64,000 nucleotides of DNA. It comes from Campylorhamphus procurvoides. Taxonomy: Eukaryota > Chordata > Aves > Passeriformes > Dendrocolaptidae. Shown here in pieces: positions 12,481 to 25,800 of the stretch. The stretch's first letter is position 1; every line of letters begins with the position of its first letter. The notes below the pieces were generated by a model that searched no databases, was not told where the DNA came from, and saw nothing but the letters and a program-made list of their open reading frames with translations. The stretch is from contig WBMV01006647.1 in the NCBI GenBank assembly GCA_013396655.1, positions 3,443,400 to 3,507,399 on the forward strand, written 5' to 3'. Made by a program: the position numbers and the translations under genes.

Positions 12481-13509
12481 GGAACAATTGCATAACCCTT
12501 CATGCACGTATGCCCATGCACTGCAAACATCAGCATCTAGCACATGGTTATGTTTTCTTGGTTTCAAGGAGTTTGTGAGTCTCTGACACTGGAACCCTGC
12601 CAAAATCACAGACCAGTGGGTACTGCACCCTGTCACAGCCACCACCAGTGCCCCAAGTCCTGCTCTGCACCACTGCAGCATTCAGGGTGGGTATGGCAGG
12701 GCACCACTGACTCAGCAGTCCTCACACCTCTGCTGTTCCCCAGAGCACCACCTTCACGCATCCATGATCCTGGAAATAATGGAGTGGAAAAGGCTGTTTT
12801 CCCAAAACAGTAAGTAAAAGGAGAAAATAGAGAGCAAATGCATATGAAGACAACACAACACAGCTGTGCTTTGAGTGTGTCGTACACACAAACCACTCTA
12901 CAGGAAACCTTTCAGAGAATTAAATAATGCAACACAGCAAATAGCACGTGACATCAATTAGAGGACACAGTAACTTAAAGATCATGCAAATGGTCTAAAA
13001 GAAAATATTCCCTCAGCTTATAGCAGATGAGAAAGAGAGAGAAGAATGAAAAGGCGGAGACAAGAAACTGAAGCTGAATGGCAGATCTGAAAGGTATTGA
13101 AGAGTCAAAGAAATAAAGGGGAACACCGTTACTCATTGCAGAAGCCACACAGAGAAAGCCCAACACTAAAATTATTCAATTCATAATAGAGGGAATGGCA
13201 GGAAATGGAAGATCACCAATGGGTGATCACCAAGGGGAAGAAAGGTGGGATAAATTTTTTATGATGGGTATTGACTCAGAAAGTTTGGCCAACAAGGAGG
13301 GCAAACTTGAAGAGATGCTTGCAATGATCTCTGTGTCACTGGGTTATTTAGGAATGATGGACACAAGATACCTAGTGTCCTTTAGAAGATACAATGTGAG
13401 AGAGCTGGAGGAGGAAAGGGATAAAAACCAGTGACCTGCACAGCAGTCATATAAACTTTTATTCTTGGGAAACTATTTTCCTACAGACATTATCTATAAG
13501 CAGCAGAAA
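12481..13509 (-). other. THSD7B: THSD7B large intron B-C, section between LINE fragments
   Basis: About 1 kb. Nothing is recognised with confidence. The part from about 13190 to 13440 is purine-rich and open on the + strand for 79 codons. It sits directly before an old CR1-like remnant and may be a further decayed part of it, but I could not match it. Confidence 0.55.
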
Positions 13510-14180
13510 ATAACAAGGAGATGAGTAGCAGGCAGCATGGGCTTGTCAAGAACAAACTGTGTGAAATCATTCTGATATTCTCCAGGAACAGGATAACAGA
13601 AGCTGTGGATAGGGATGAAATGGCAGCTATTCTGTTGACCTTAGTAAGCCTTTCACACCACCATTCAGGCTAAGGAAATACGGTCTGGATTAATCTAATA
13701 CTCTGTAAGTACAATGCTGGAAAATCAAATCCTGAATAGTAATAGCGTAAAATGGGCAGGAATCCTCACACATGGCTCTGCAGAGCTTTATGTTCTATAT
13801 CCAGTCACATTCTTTGTTTTCATTAATTTGGGGTGATGGAGTGAAAATGATTCTTACCAACTCTGTGGATGCTGCCAAGGTGAGAGGGACAGCGAGGCAA
13901 CTGGAGGACAGGAAGAGAATTCAAAGTGGGTTTTATGAATTGGCAAAATGAAATGAAAAAGTAGGTTGAAAGAGAAGTACAGAACGACAGTGATGAGAGA
14001 CTGACCAGGCAACAGCACGAACACAGGATGAGAAACAAACAGCCCCTCTGCAGTACCACTGTCCTGGATCCAGAAATTGTACAAAACCATAAAGAGAATG
14101 TGATCCAACAGTATCATAAAAGGATGGGACAAAAGCAGAGTTTGTAGAACACTGAGGTACCACTTCAGCCATGCCACAGA
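13510..14180 (+). mobile_element. Old, decayed CR1-like LINE remnant (reverse transcriptase region)
   Basis: Diverged remnant of a CR1-superfamily ORF2, sense on the + strand. Around 13525-13560 is the LINE segment that normally reads as a HGFTKNKS-like peptide (here CATGGGCTTGTCAAGAACAA). Around 13634-13657 one frame reads VDLSKPFT, corresponding to the LDFSKAFDT block of CR1 reverse transcriptases. Further on, around 13845-13950, segments parallel the portion after the catalytic block (spacing similar to KFADDTK...; ACTCTGTGGATGCTGCCAAG). Frameshifts and stops break it throughout, so it makes no protein. Boundaries are approximate and the subfamily is unknown. It is much older than the 3'-end CR1 copies in the window. 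Confidence 0.6.
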
Positions 14181-16554
14181 TCCAGCTCAGGACGCAGGTC
14201 CAGATGCACACACCCAACTTCATCAGACATCTGCAGGATTTGAACCAACTGAGGGACAACTGATGGCAGTAACAGGATTAAGACCCGAATGAAATCGCCA
14301 AGGTGAGTGGTGACATTTCCTCTGTTGCTTTACAAGCAAACATTTAAAACACCAGCATAATTAGTGACAATCTATACGATGGCAGGTCTGTCAACAAAGC
14401 ATGGTATCACTGTCAGACAAAATAGCAATACTGAGCCATAAAAAGAAATAACTCTGCAGCACCATACCAGATGCAGAGTAGCAAAAAGACACCTGAGAGA
14501 GCTTTAAAGAGATCTTCCAGCAGCTTGAAACCATCTATCTGCAGCACCACTGAGCTCTGTGCTGGCTTATTCACTGCTGCCTTGAATAAATCACAGACTA
14601 CCAGATTGTGTTTTGGAAACCAGGGGCTCTTATACCTCATACAGGAATAGGATGGAGGAATTGCTATTATATTAAATATTAACAGCACTGTTGTTGTAAC
14701 ACTGCCTACAGTCCCAGTTTCTCATTACAGAAGTAACATTGATAATGACAGAGTGCTTAAAGGAAACCCAGAAAAATAATTCAAGGTCTGAAAAACTTGC
14801 CTAAAAGTAACAAAATGAAGAAACCCACCTCTTGGGTTCAGACGAGAGGTGGGGAAGAGGAGACTCGATCATTTTTCAGAACATACAAAGAAGATTTCTC
14901 TTAGAAAAGCTCTTTTTAAGCTAGCAGGTAAAGAGACATCCCCAAAGCTGAGAGCTGCAGTTGGACAAATTCATATTCAAGTTATAAAAAAAGAAGGAAC
15001 TTTTTAAGCATGAAGGAAATTAATGACTGGATCAGTTTATCCAGGGTAATTCCTCCTTCAGCCAAAGGGCTGGGTGGTGGTGCCTTTCTACAGCCCTCAC
15101 AGATAGGCAGGGATTTGCCTGCAGTCAAGGACCTTATGCCATGCAAGAGGTCCAAGCAGACCATCATCATCATGATCTGGTCTAAGGATGTCTGAATGAG
15201 GAACTCCACAGAAGACTTCTAAGCCATGTATTAATCATTAAGTGACTACTACATTTATTAAACTACACTACATGCCTTCAATATAAATTGCAGGTTGAAG
15301 TTGAAGGGATGCTTGTATGGATTTCACAAGCATTTTGAGAGGTTGTCAAAAACCCCACAGTTGTACATTATAGATCAGAAGCACCGGAGTTCAGCCAGTC
15401 CATGTTTCATCCCATAAACGTTGATCCCCCAAATATGACAATATTTTATTTACTGTATCAGCTCTAGCTACTAAATGTTAAGCAAGAAAAGAACTGGAAT
15501 TCAGCAGAATACACTTTTTAGCAAGGTCATGATGGCACCAACAGCATGCAGGATAGAGGAAAAGCAGGGGGGAAAAAAAGCAATTATTTAAATAAAGCAA
15601 ACACTCCCTTGGCTGCATCTGTTCATCAGTGACTTCTGCCATTTCTCAGCTGCAACTCTGGGGTGGATAAAATAGGTGGAATACTTGGAATTGCAAGTTG
15701 GAGTCTCCTGTCTCTGGGTAGAGGCTTCTAGGTTTTTAGTTTGCTCCTGAGACAGCTGCTTGTGCTGGGTTTTTTTCTTACCAAGACTCCTGGCTTAGCA
15801 ATGCATCCCTGACCCTCCTGCAGGTCAGTGCATAGTACCTGGCACATGGACAAATATATGCATGTATGCATGGACATCACTAAGAATAAATATGAGCTGA
15901 TTGACACTAAAGTGAAAAGAAAGAAAATAGAGAGAGAACAACTGCCAAAGAAGGGCAATATTCACTGTACAGAAATGCACTGCAGAGAAAAAACAAGAAA
16001 AAGAGGAGAAATGTGGTAACAAGGAATACTGGCAGTGACACAGAAAGGGAACAAAAAAAGACAACAAAAAGAAACAAAGGGAAACACTAGAGGAAGAGGC
16101 TCACTGTGTTTTACAAAGGCTTAGCAAAGTAAAACACAAAGCAAAACATGTCTGAGGCAGGACAGAGGCACACAGAGAGGCAATGACAAAGTTATTTGCA
16201 ATAGGGAATTCATGGAACCCTGCTGGGCTCAACTTCGGCTGTCCCTTTGTGCTTTGGCAAGTCCTGTAACAGCATCTGGTCATGTGAGACACGGGCAAGA
16301 GATCAGAATAGCTGGGAAAGCAGCAATGTTTGAAAGGATAAAGCCTTTATACCTATCCACTGACAGTTTGATAGTGACCTCAGTGCCATTGTTTGCTCTA
16401 CATACAAACAATAGGCAACACTCCCATGCCTATTTTCAGCCTATTTTACAAAGCCACTTTTGGCAATCTTTGTTTCCAGCCAGCTATGCAGGTGTTAGAA
16501 TCAAGCTTCGTATCAAAGCCTCTCCCACAGTGCAGCCACACTCCAGTGTGTAGG
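14181..16554 (-). other. THSD7B: THSD7B large intron B-C, unique-looking section
   Basis: About 2.4 kb with no recognised gene or repeat. It includes an A-rich, AAAGAAA-type stretch at about 15890-16090. Open frames here are short and without family resemblance. Confidence 0.7.
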
Positions 16555-16890
16555 GTCCAGACACAACTATCATCTGGTCCAACTTTTCATGGCAGAAGCA
16601 CAGTCTAGACAAGGTAGCCCAGCACCCTCTCCAGCCTCTTGAAACACTGGAGAAGCCACCACTTCCCTGGGGTTGTTCCAACCATTGGTTATTCCAATGG
16701 CTGATTGTTCTCATTGTGAAAAATGTTCCTTGTGCCCAGCTGGAAGGAGTAACATGTACCTCTTACCTGCCACCTTTTCCATGGGACTCCTTGTATAAAG
16801 GGAGTCTGTCTTCTTTGCAGCCGCCCTGTATATACTGGGACATAGTGACAAGGTCTCTGTGGTTGCCTCTGGCCTGCTGAGCAAACAGAC
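16555..16890 (-). mobile_element. CR1 LINE fragment, antisense on + strand
   Basis: Read on the + strand this is the reverse complement of the CR1 3' part. GGTCCAACTTTTCATGGCAG is followed by AAGGTAGCCCAGCACCCTCT and then a degenerate equivalent of the gaccttgaacactccagggatgg block. Next comes TTGTGAAAAATGTTCCTTGT (antisense of the aggaagaaattcttcac block), and about 16855 a segment equivalent to the antisense ggagacctta block. It is well diverged and lacks the terminal ATTCTATG repeat. It is in the same orientation as THSD7B. Confidence 0.72.
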
Positions 16891-19800
16891 TGTATGCACA
16901 ACAATCCCCCTTGCCCATGTATGCTGAACTGGGAAACAAGTCACATTTCCCTGCCTTTCCATTTAGACTTACAGAGGAACACTGGACAGCAAGGAAAGTA
17001 ACTGCTTGCTCATAGAGACATTTAAAAATACTTCTTCAGCATGGCAGCAAATTCCCTTCCATGTTTATTATATGGACAGCAGACAGCTTGCAAATGACAT
17101 TTCTGATTGTTGACAAAGCTAGACTGTGAAGGACAGACACACAATATATTGCTTCAGGTGGGTATAGAGAAATATACCCTGGTAGAGATCACTGAAAAAT
17201 CCAGTGGAATTGGCATGAATAATAGTTTAGGCTGGATTTTTGGTTGCTTTGGGGTTTTTTCAGATTGTCAAATAGAATAATCCACCTGCTTTCTGTTACC
17301 TTGTGTTGTATCGACAAAAATAACCAGAGAGAAAAAGTGCCAGAAAATTCCTTATTTTGCACCCCAGAGATTAAAAAAATAACGGAATAACAATGTTCTT
17401 TGCACTTGTATATGTTTAGACATGGAAGTATTTTTCATAATAAAAACAAAAGACATTACAATTCTGAAGAAAACCGAAACCTGAAGTACCATGTTTCCCT
17501 TCTAAATGCAGTGAGAGATGCTTTTCAAGGACAATGCCTGACTTTCTAACTCAGGCAACTGCTGGACACCAGTGAAACCAAACCAGGTTTATTGCTGTGA
17601 TGGCCAGCAAAACTCGGGATATTCAAAATAAACAACCCAAACCACAAGATTTATGCCTCTCTGCTCCTGCCTGGCTTCCTCATGCACTGGACTGAGGGCT
17701 CTGGAGCATGATGTGCTCCTGTTAAACACAAGGAATGGGAGCAGGGAGCTGCAGTGCACTGCCAGAACACTGCCCTTCATGAATAGCTCATATTTGAGGC
17801 TTCCCACCCAGGAGGAGAGAGAATTCTCTTCCTCACTCATCCAGAGAAAACAATTACACTGCGCACTGCAAAGTGAAAACAAAGCAACTAAGGAAACAGC
17901 CTTATCTCACACTGGGCAGGAGCTACCTGGTTTCACACAACACACAAAAGGCATCAGAGATGTCCCCACTGCTGGTACTTAGGATTTCCAGCCAAAACTG
18001 GAAACAAAAACTCATAAACTCCATCTCTCTGGTGCAGAAGGACCCTTTGATTGGGGGCAAAACCAGCAACACCTCAGAGATGTTGGCAGGCACAGAGGAG
18101 CGTGAGGGACCACAGCATTCGCATGGTCAGTTTGAGAGAAAGGCAACTCAACACTCCTACCTGCCTACTGCAAAATCTGCTGTGATGCTTTGCAAATAAT
18201 GTAGCCTTCCCATTTTTTGCATTCCCAGCATCAAGACACATCAGTTCTGATGATAAGAATGCATGCTTTTTTGGGGGAATTATCCCCTTCAGACTGAATG
18301 CTTCCGAAGCGTCTCTCAGTTTACCCAAAGCAATGTGCTACTAAGCGTTCAGACTTTACTCTGTCATGTTGTCTCTTTTGGGTTGTTTTCCTCGTGAAAT
18401 TCCATTTACACCTGCTCTGTGTGCAGTAGGAACAAACTAAAGGGCAGTCAGACTGTACTCAGCCCAGCAAGGGAACACGGTGTAGCTTTACCCACAGGGC
18501 ACACCATGGCACCAAACCACTGCCACCAAGGAGCAGAGCCTTCACCAGTGCAACCCAATTTCACCTCTACAGATGACATTGCATTGCACCACAGCTACTC
18601 CTCCACAGCTCCACTCCACCAGCAGAATCACACACAGCACTAATCCACACACAGCCCTCTGTTAGCACCTAACAAACTTGAGAAATTCTTGAAGGAGGGA
18701 TTAGTTTGGTCCTGTTTCAATAGCTCTTTCCATCTGAAAAGGGTATCGTGGCCTTGGTTGATTAGCTAGGAATATTTTTCCTTATGGTCAGCCTCTATTT
18801 CCACTCTTTTAATTCCATCCCATTACCATTGTTACACTCCTGGGCAGCAGTTGTATGACTGGCATCTTGCTTTGATATTTATGCCCTTTCTGTGTTTGGG
18901 AACTGTTACGAACCCTGCAGACACCACTCAGTCCCAGACACCTTTTCACACCAGTATTTGGCTCTTCCCACTCCCCCAGCAGTGGGATGATACAGCTGTG
19001 TTAGCCCAGCCCAGACTCCCATCCAGAAGCAGCCTGGGCAGCACAGAGAAGCTGTCTGGCCCCAGCCCACAGAAGCCTTTGAAGTCTTTAGCATAGGCAC
19101 ACGCAGGTTTAATGTAGACCTTGATGGAAAATGGGATCATACCATTCAAACATCACATTGCTTACCCTCCCCTGGCTTCTTGGCCCATTTACTGTGCTCT
19201 TCCCGGGCAGTAGAGAGGAAGGAAAGCTGTCTATCTATGTTTATTACACAATTCAGTTTTATATCAGCATACTTAACTTGTTTACGCTGAACTCCACTGC
19301 CTTAGCAAAGAACCATTGAGCAGAGTCTTAAGGGATTACGTTCAGTATTTTCTCTTAATTAGGCTGCACTGGCTCCTAGGATGCTCCGTGCTGCTTTTAT
19401 CTGCAGCCTCCCACAGGCTGGAATTGTGTATCTCAATATTGTATAACTGTTTTTACTCTTCTCTGAGATAAACCTAAGGAGATTAGACTGGTCGGCTTCT
19501 CTCAGGTTGCTGCAGATTATCACCCACAACCTCACTGCCTCCGTGTTCATCTCTTATCTCCTTCCAACACTTCCCAGTTTTGAATGTTTCTGATTATATG
19601 ATAGAGCCTGAAAAACAGCCAGGGTGTCCCTCTGTGATTTGCTCTTTATGAAAATGCACTCATTTTCTCATTCTTCCCTCCACCCATCCCTTCTCCAGCA
19701 GACCATGTGGGACAACAATCTGAATGCATTTATTGCTAGTTTTCCAGAACCACTTGGTCTGCAGCTACCAAGATTCATCACAGTATTGGATTTCAGAGAC

Positions 19801-22800
19801 CTGAAGGCAAGGGAATGTCCAAGCTTTCCTGAAAGTCGTAAGGAATCCAAGGACTAGGTCCTGCTGCCTGACCCAGCTCTCCTTAGGCTGCAGTACGTTT
19901 CTCTGTAGACATTAAGATTATTTAATATGAACATTAAGAGCAGTGTGAGGCTATAAGTCACCTCAGAACCTTTAATCACGCTTTCAGATGTGACCAAGCA
20001 GAGGGAATCAAAGTGTCAAGGGGACTTCACCCTGTGGACACCTTTGTGCTCAAACCACTGTCACCGTGCCTGGGTTCCCACATCAGGAAGTTTATCTGGA
20101 TGATCAGTATTTTATTCATGTTAAATCTTTATTCAAAACCTTCAGCTTTGTATATGTAGGGCATGGAAGTTCCTGCAGGAGAAGCAGGTCAGTGAGCTGG
20201 CCTTTAGTTCAGTGGGAGGTAATTTCTGAGAGCAGACACCATTATGTGAGGCAGGAGATTTATGGCTGTCTCAGGACAACGCAAGCCACTGATGGAACCT
20301 GCCAAGATCAGCTGGGGGAGATCCCAGCCCCTGGCACAGCTGTCAGGGAGCTGTCAGGGATTGATTCACACCAGCCAGAAAGGACTGGGAGAGCTCAATC
20401 ACCAGTTCAGCCCAGGATCCACAGGGGTCAAGGGTCTTCCTGAATTATTTATTTAATTCATCGGGTGATTTTTGGTCTTTAGATTATCTGATTCCACTCA
20501 GCCACCTCCATAAAATATATTTTTTTCCTTTTTCATCTTCTGCCCCACTTTGCCTGTGAAAATTAATTTTCTTTCTTCTTCCTTTGCTCAGCCATGTGCT
20601 GAATCCCAGATGACTGTCCTTTCTTAGAGGAATATATAATAGGTGTCCATTTTCCCAATGGCAACATCTAATACATGCACAGCTTAGAATCACAAGTACT
20701 ACAGATAAAACATTCCTGAATAAAGCCAGTATAACTTTCCAACCAGTTCAATACAGTGTTAGCTCTGGTATGACAATGTCTTATTTTCAAACAGTTATCT
20801 AGAGGGCTTTTATGAGGTTACCTTGGATTTTTTATTTTTTTCTATGCATAGCTCTTTTCTCCTTAATATTCAGCCTAAAACACTTCTGAAATCAGAGCTG
20901 AAAAACCTCTTGGTTAATTTGATGTTGCAAGTGTCAGTACAATTTCCAGAAAGTACAAGAATTACAGAGGTCAAAAGAATCATTCCAACTCACACCTCAA
21001 TGTTCTTTCACAATGAGTTTCAAGATAACTTTTGGGGACAAAATGTTCCAGCCCTGGTTTCAATAAATGTAGCTTTGAATTTGGGTGGCCACTCATGATT
21101 ATCTGAGCTCCTGTTTGAACAGCTACTGGATGCTCCTCAATAGTCTGCTCCTTGCAGTGGCAACAGAGTGGTTTACAAGCCCCTTTCCCATCCTGAGCTG
21201 TGAACAGGAGCACACACCCCACCAGCAACACACCCCCCAGGAGCAAAGAGCTGGTGGGACTGCAAACCCCTCCAGACAGCACATCATTAATGTGCTCTGA
21301 GTGCTGCAACTTCAGAGGCAGAAGAGAAGGAAGCAGTTCCAAAACTGGCACAGGGGCTACAAACCACTTTCATCTCGATTTTCCCTGTGGGAACAGGGAG
21401 TTCCAGAGGAGCCAGTAATTACCAACTCAGGTGAGACACCATTTGTTTTGTAACTGCTAACTTCTCATCCTGAGTGGGTTCCTGCCTGTGCAGCCTCCCA
21501 GAGACACCCACTGTAAGCTCCGCTAATTGGGCAGGTGCCAGAACGGCTCTCAAAAATGTGCTCCGTCGGCGTTTCCCCAGCAAATCTATCACAATGCCAG
21601 CTAGGAGTTTAGCCCTCAGAGATAAAAGAGAATGGGGAAGGCATTTATGAGTTTGACAGGATTTTAGTGTGAAAGTTAAGGGAAGAGATGGCGGTTTTGG
21701 AGGGACACACAAGAGGACAACTGATTGCTGCAGGTCCAGTACAATTATTTTGGGGTCAGCCACCACCGAGGCACCTGTCTGAGGGTTAGCACAGCACTAA
21801 TGGAAGACAATGATTTTCCAGACATCACTATGTCATATTTTAACACAGAAGAAAATGGTCAAACTGTATTTGGATACCACTACAAGGATTTTTCTATTTC
21901 CTGCAGGCTTTCTACAAAAAACGAACTCAGATGTATTAAATACTTACTACACCTGCAAAGTTTTGTAAGTCATTTTGCCAATGACTGAAAGCTGTGCTTG
22001 GGTGTGCAAATTTTTCTGCCATGTGTTATCTCCCTGCCAGAAACACAAGATGTTCAGTCATGCAAAAATATGAGAAAATGCATCTGCTCTTATTAAAGTT
22101 ATGTGGCCAGTAAAGAAGCACTGTTCAAAAAATCAGAGTAAAACAGCTCAAAAAATGTTTCTGGCCACAAATATGGCCAAGCCCTTTCAATGTACTGATC
22201 CACGCTTGAGGACACATTTTCAACAAGCAATAAACATACATAAAAAGTTCATGCATTAATGCAAGAAACTGCATTACAGAGATCAAGCCACCTCTGCAAG
22301 AGAAGGAGCATGCAGCCAATTTTTTTTCCAAAATTAGTTTCATGCTAAGCTACAATCTCATTTACCTAAAAATAATGAAAGAGGAAGGGAAAAAACCCAC
22401 CCAAAATTATTATTAAAAGGAACAGAACAGAACATTTACCAGATGTTCAGGCTCTCCACCTACCCTTTATCCTTCTTGACGTCTGACACTTTCTTTCATT
22501 TTAAAAATGCATTAATAAGATCATAGATCATAACAATAAAACAGGTGGCATTAAAACCCTCTAATTTAGGCTTCTAATAAAGGCGTGTTATAGGCATTCA
22601 CCTCCTCCCATTGACTATGTATGGATGTCAGACTCCCAATGTTGAAGATTAATGGGAATAGCATTACAATTTTTCTTTAACCTCCAACTTATTTTACCCT
22701 AAAAGCTAAACCCCTCCCATTTCTTCTTTCCTTGTCATGTTCAGTACTCTAGGCCACTACTTTAACTAGTCCTGTATACATTAATGCTGCCAACTATGAG

Positions 22801-25800
22801 CTGCTTCTATTGGCATTGGAAGACACACATGAGAAGCAAAATACTCAGCTATCTCCCTCTTCTCCATCTCATCCTTACCTGAGCAACACAGAAGGGAAAG
22901 TCAGGGCTGCTAAACAGCCTCCCTACAGGTAATTACTCACTTGTACAAACAGTGCTGCTGCCTGCCCTCTCCATCCTCTCCTTGGCGTCTTCCTACAGGA
23001 ACAAACAGCCAGCCCTGTGCCAGTGGTAAATCAGGTGCCTTGCTTTTGTTTAACGACATATGACATTCCTGGATTCATCCTGAAAGAGTGGGAAATGCCA
23101 TGCCAGGAAACTGATGAAGAGTCATCCTTTGTCCATATTTAACTTTATGGCAAATGATGGAAGAAGGGGAGCAGGAAGAGGAACCAACAGGTGAAGAACC
23201 ACCTGTGGACTGGGGGAAAGGACCATGTACTTGAGGTACATCAACACATGGACAAGATCAGCTAAACCATCAGTAAAAACAACACTGAAGTAAAGAACTA
23301 TTAACACTTTTGTAGAACTGGAAGAATAGCAACATCACAACAGCCTTTGGGCAAGCAGAACACAGGAAGAGGAAGAGGGAACATATGGAAGAGGACGTCA
23401 TAAGAACTTACCAAAACCAGGGGGTCTCGTGAAGTGTCAGGCTGACACCAGCAGGGGTATCATCTTAAAATGGTATGTGAGAGAGGCCAGGCAAGGCTTT
23501 ATGGAACTAGAGAGACAAGTTTTGTCCATGCATGGAAGCAGTGTGGGACATCACCCACACTGCACAGGGAAGAGGGGAGCAAGTGGGTGGCTGAGGCTGT
23601 GATGAGGAGGTAACAACCCCACAGCACATCCAGAGCTCACTGCGGAAGGAGACAGAGGCAAGGGTGAGTTCAGTGGGCTGATGCAGCCATGGGGCTGTGT
23701 GGGAGCGCTGCAATTCCTGCGAGAGGTGATGGTACATAAAAATTCCTCTTGGACAAATTGGCAGCACGCCCTGCGAGCCCAAATGCAGAGATGCTTCTCT
23801 GCACCTTCCAGCGTCCTGCACAGGCTCTGGGGGAATCTCTTCAAGGGAAGGTTTGAGTTCACACTCCTTTGACTCTTAACACTGTTCAAAAAACCAGAGA
23901 GCAGTAATTTTTCCCTGATACAGAGAAGTGAAAGCAACGGAATTACAAGCCAGGCAAGGTGGAAAGGAAGTACTGTATGCACGATACCACCTCTGAGGCC
24001 AGAGAGGGGAAATATATGCAAATATTTCTTGCTTCTGCCAAGGATCAGCCAGATTTGCAGAGCTGGAGCCTGCTCTCATTTTTATTGGACTTTTTTTTTG
24101 TAACTCTATCAGAAAATCACTCCTGACTTCCAATGGTGTGAGATATTGCAGAATCAGATCTAAAACATGCTATGTCACAAGAATAATGATTACAAATCTT
24201 GAAGCATCCTTTGTATGCTGCACAGGTACATCTCAGATAAGGGGTATCCTGAATCTGAATTTGTTTTCTGATTTTGATGCTTTTACTTGTACTTTCTGGT
24301 ACGTATTCCACTGTATTTTTTAACTGCAAATACTGCAGTAACTCCTTTAACAAATTTTACTCTTTTGCTTTGATTTATTTATGGAAGACTTCTTTTTTAA
24401 TAAAGTTCCTAAAACTCGCTGTCAAGGACTTTGAAATTTAAGGGTTTGATTTAAGCTACCAGAGAACGGCATTCACGATCACATTGGGATCCTGGTTTCG
24501 TCTTTTCAATACCAAAGTGCAATTATATCTCTGTAATAGTTATGCTGAATATTAAAAGGAGTGATTATTACGGGGCTTTTTAACTATCTGAACATTAAAA
24601 ACTTAAAAGCACTAATCATAATTCTTTTGCCGTATTAAAACATCATGAGTAAAGCAGGAGCTGTGCTAAAGCAATAGTCATTCATCAGTATTTAAAATAA
24701 GAATATTGCCAAATTATCTCTTAGGCTTAATTTCCTCGAGCAGTATCATCCCACAGAGAGAAATCTGGAGCATGACCTGACATATTACTGTTCTTCAAGA
24801 GACTAGTCCCCCACTGGCAACTGCCCACCTGTATTAGCTGGTCCCCCACAACACTGCTAGAACCTCCCATGCACAGAGGCACAGATGTCACATTAGATAC
24901 CCACCTGCCTTCCCAGGCAGCCTAAGGCTGCTCAGTAACGTAGGCTAAATTTGATCAGCTATTTGGCCCTAATTCCGCAGGCTGAATTTGGTGCCAGCAG
25001 CAGAGGTGGATCCAAGGGAGGGTACAAAGGACTGACAGAGCCAGCGAGAGGCAGAAAGAAGGAAACAACTGTATTACAGAGGCCACTGACTTTGGGCAGC
25101 TGGAGGAAGGGTGGATCCATTTTTCCATGCACCAGGAAATGCCAGTTCTGGCTCCTTGCAGGGCCTCTCCTGCTTGACCCTCATGCAATACTATCCTGGC
25201 CCTCCATGCCCAGGCAGCTGATTCCTGCTCCCCAGGGCACATGGAAAGCCCCTATGGACTGACACTGTTGGGAACAGCCCCTCACTCCTATCTGCAGCTT
25301 GCCCATCAGTCTCAATGTTCTCACTTCTCTCCACGCTCCACACCAATGAATAACCTGGCAAGGAAATACTTAATAAAGCATAATCCATTTAACCATTCTA
25401 ATAAGAAATGCTTCACCAAGTCTTAGAGGGTGAGGGAGACCATATGGTGTTGACACAGGTCTGTGCCAGGTTGGGCCAAACTTCCTGAAGTTATGAGCTA
25501 AGTGCCAGAAGCAAAATCTCCCACCTGCTGGTGAAGATGAACTTCTTCCCTCTCTCCTCCTTCTAGCTGGAAATATCCCTTGTGGAGGTACCTCTCTCTG
25601 CAAAGGTAGAAACCACGCATCCCTGCCTGCTGGAGAGCACTCCAGCATGGGTATATCATCAGCAGACACAAACCACCACCCAAAATTGCCATCCCAGGCT
25701 GATCAGACAGGCAAGAGCACATGCACTGCTCACCATCCAGATGTAGTGCTCCTGTCAGAGCCAACCAGAGGTGATTTGTGTCCGTAAGGCCTTAAAAGCC

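Noticed and set aside
23551..24021. 156-codon minus-strand open frame
   Set aside because: No recognised domain, no matching splice sites, and composition like neighbouring intron.
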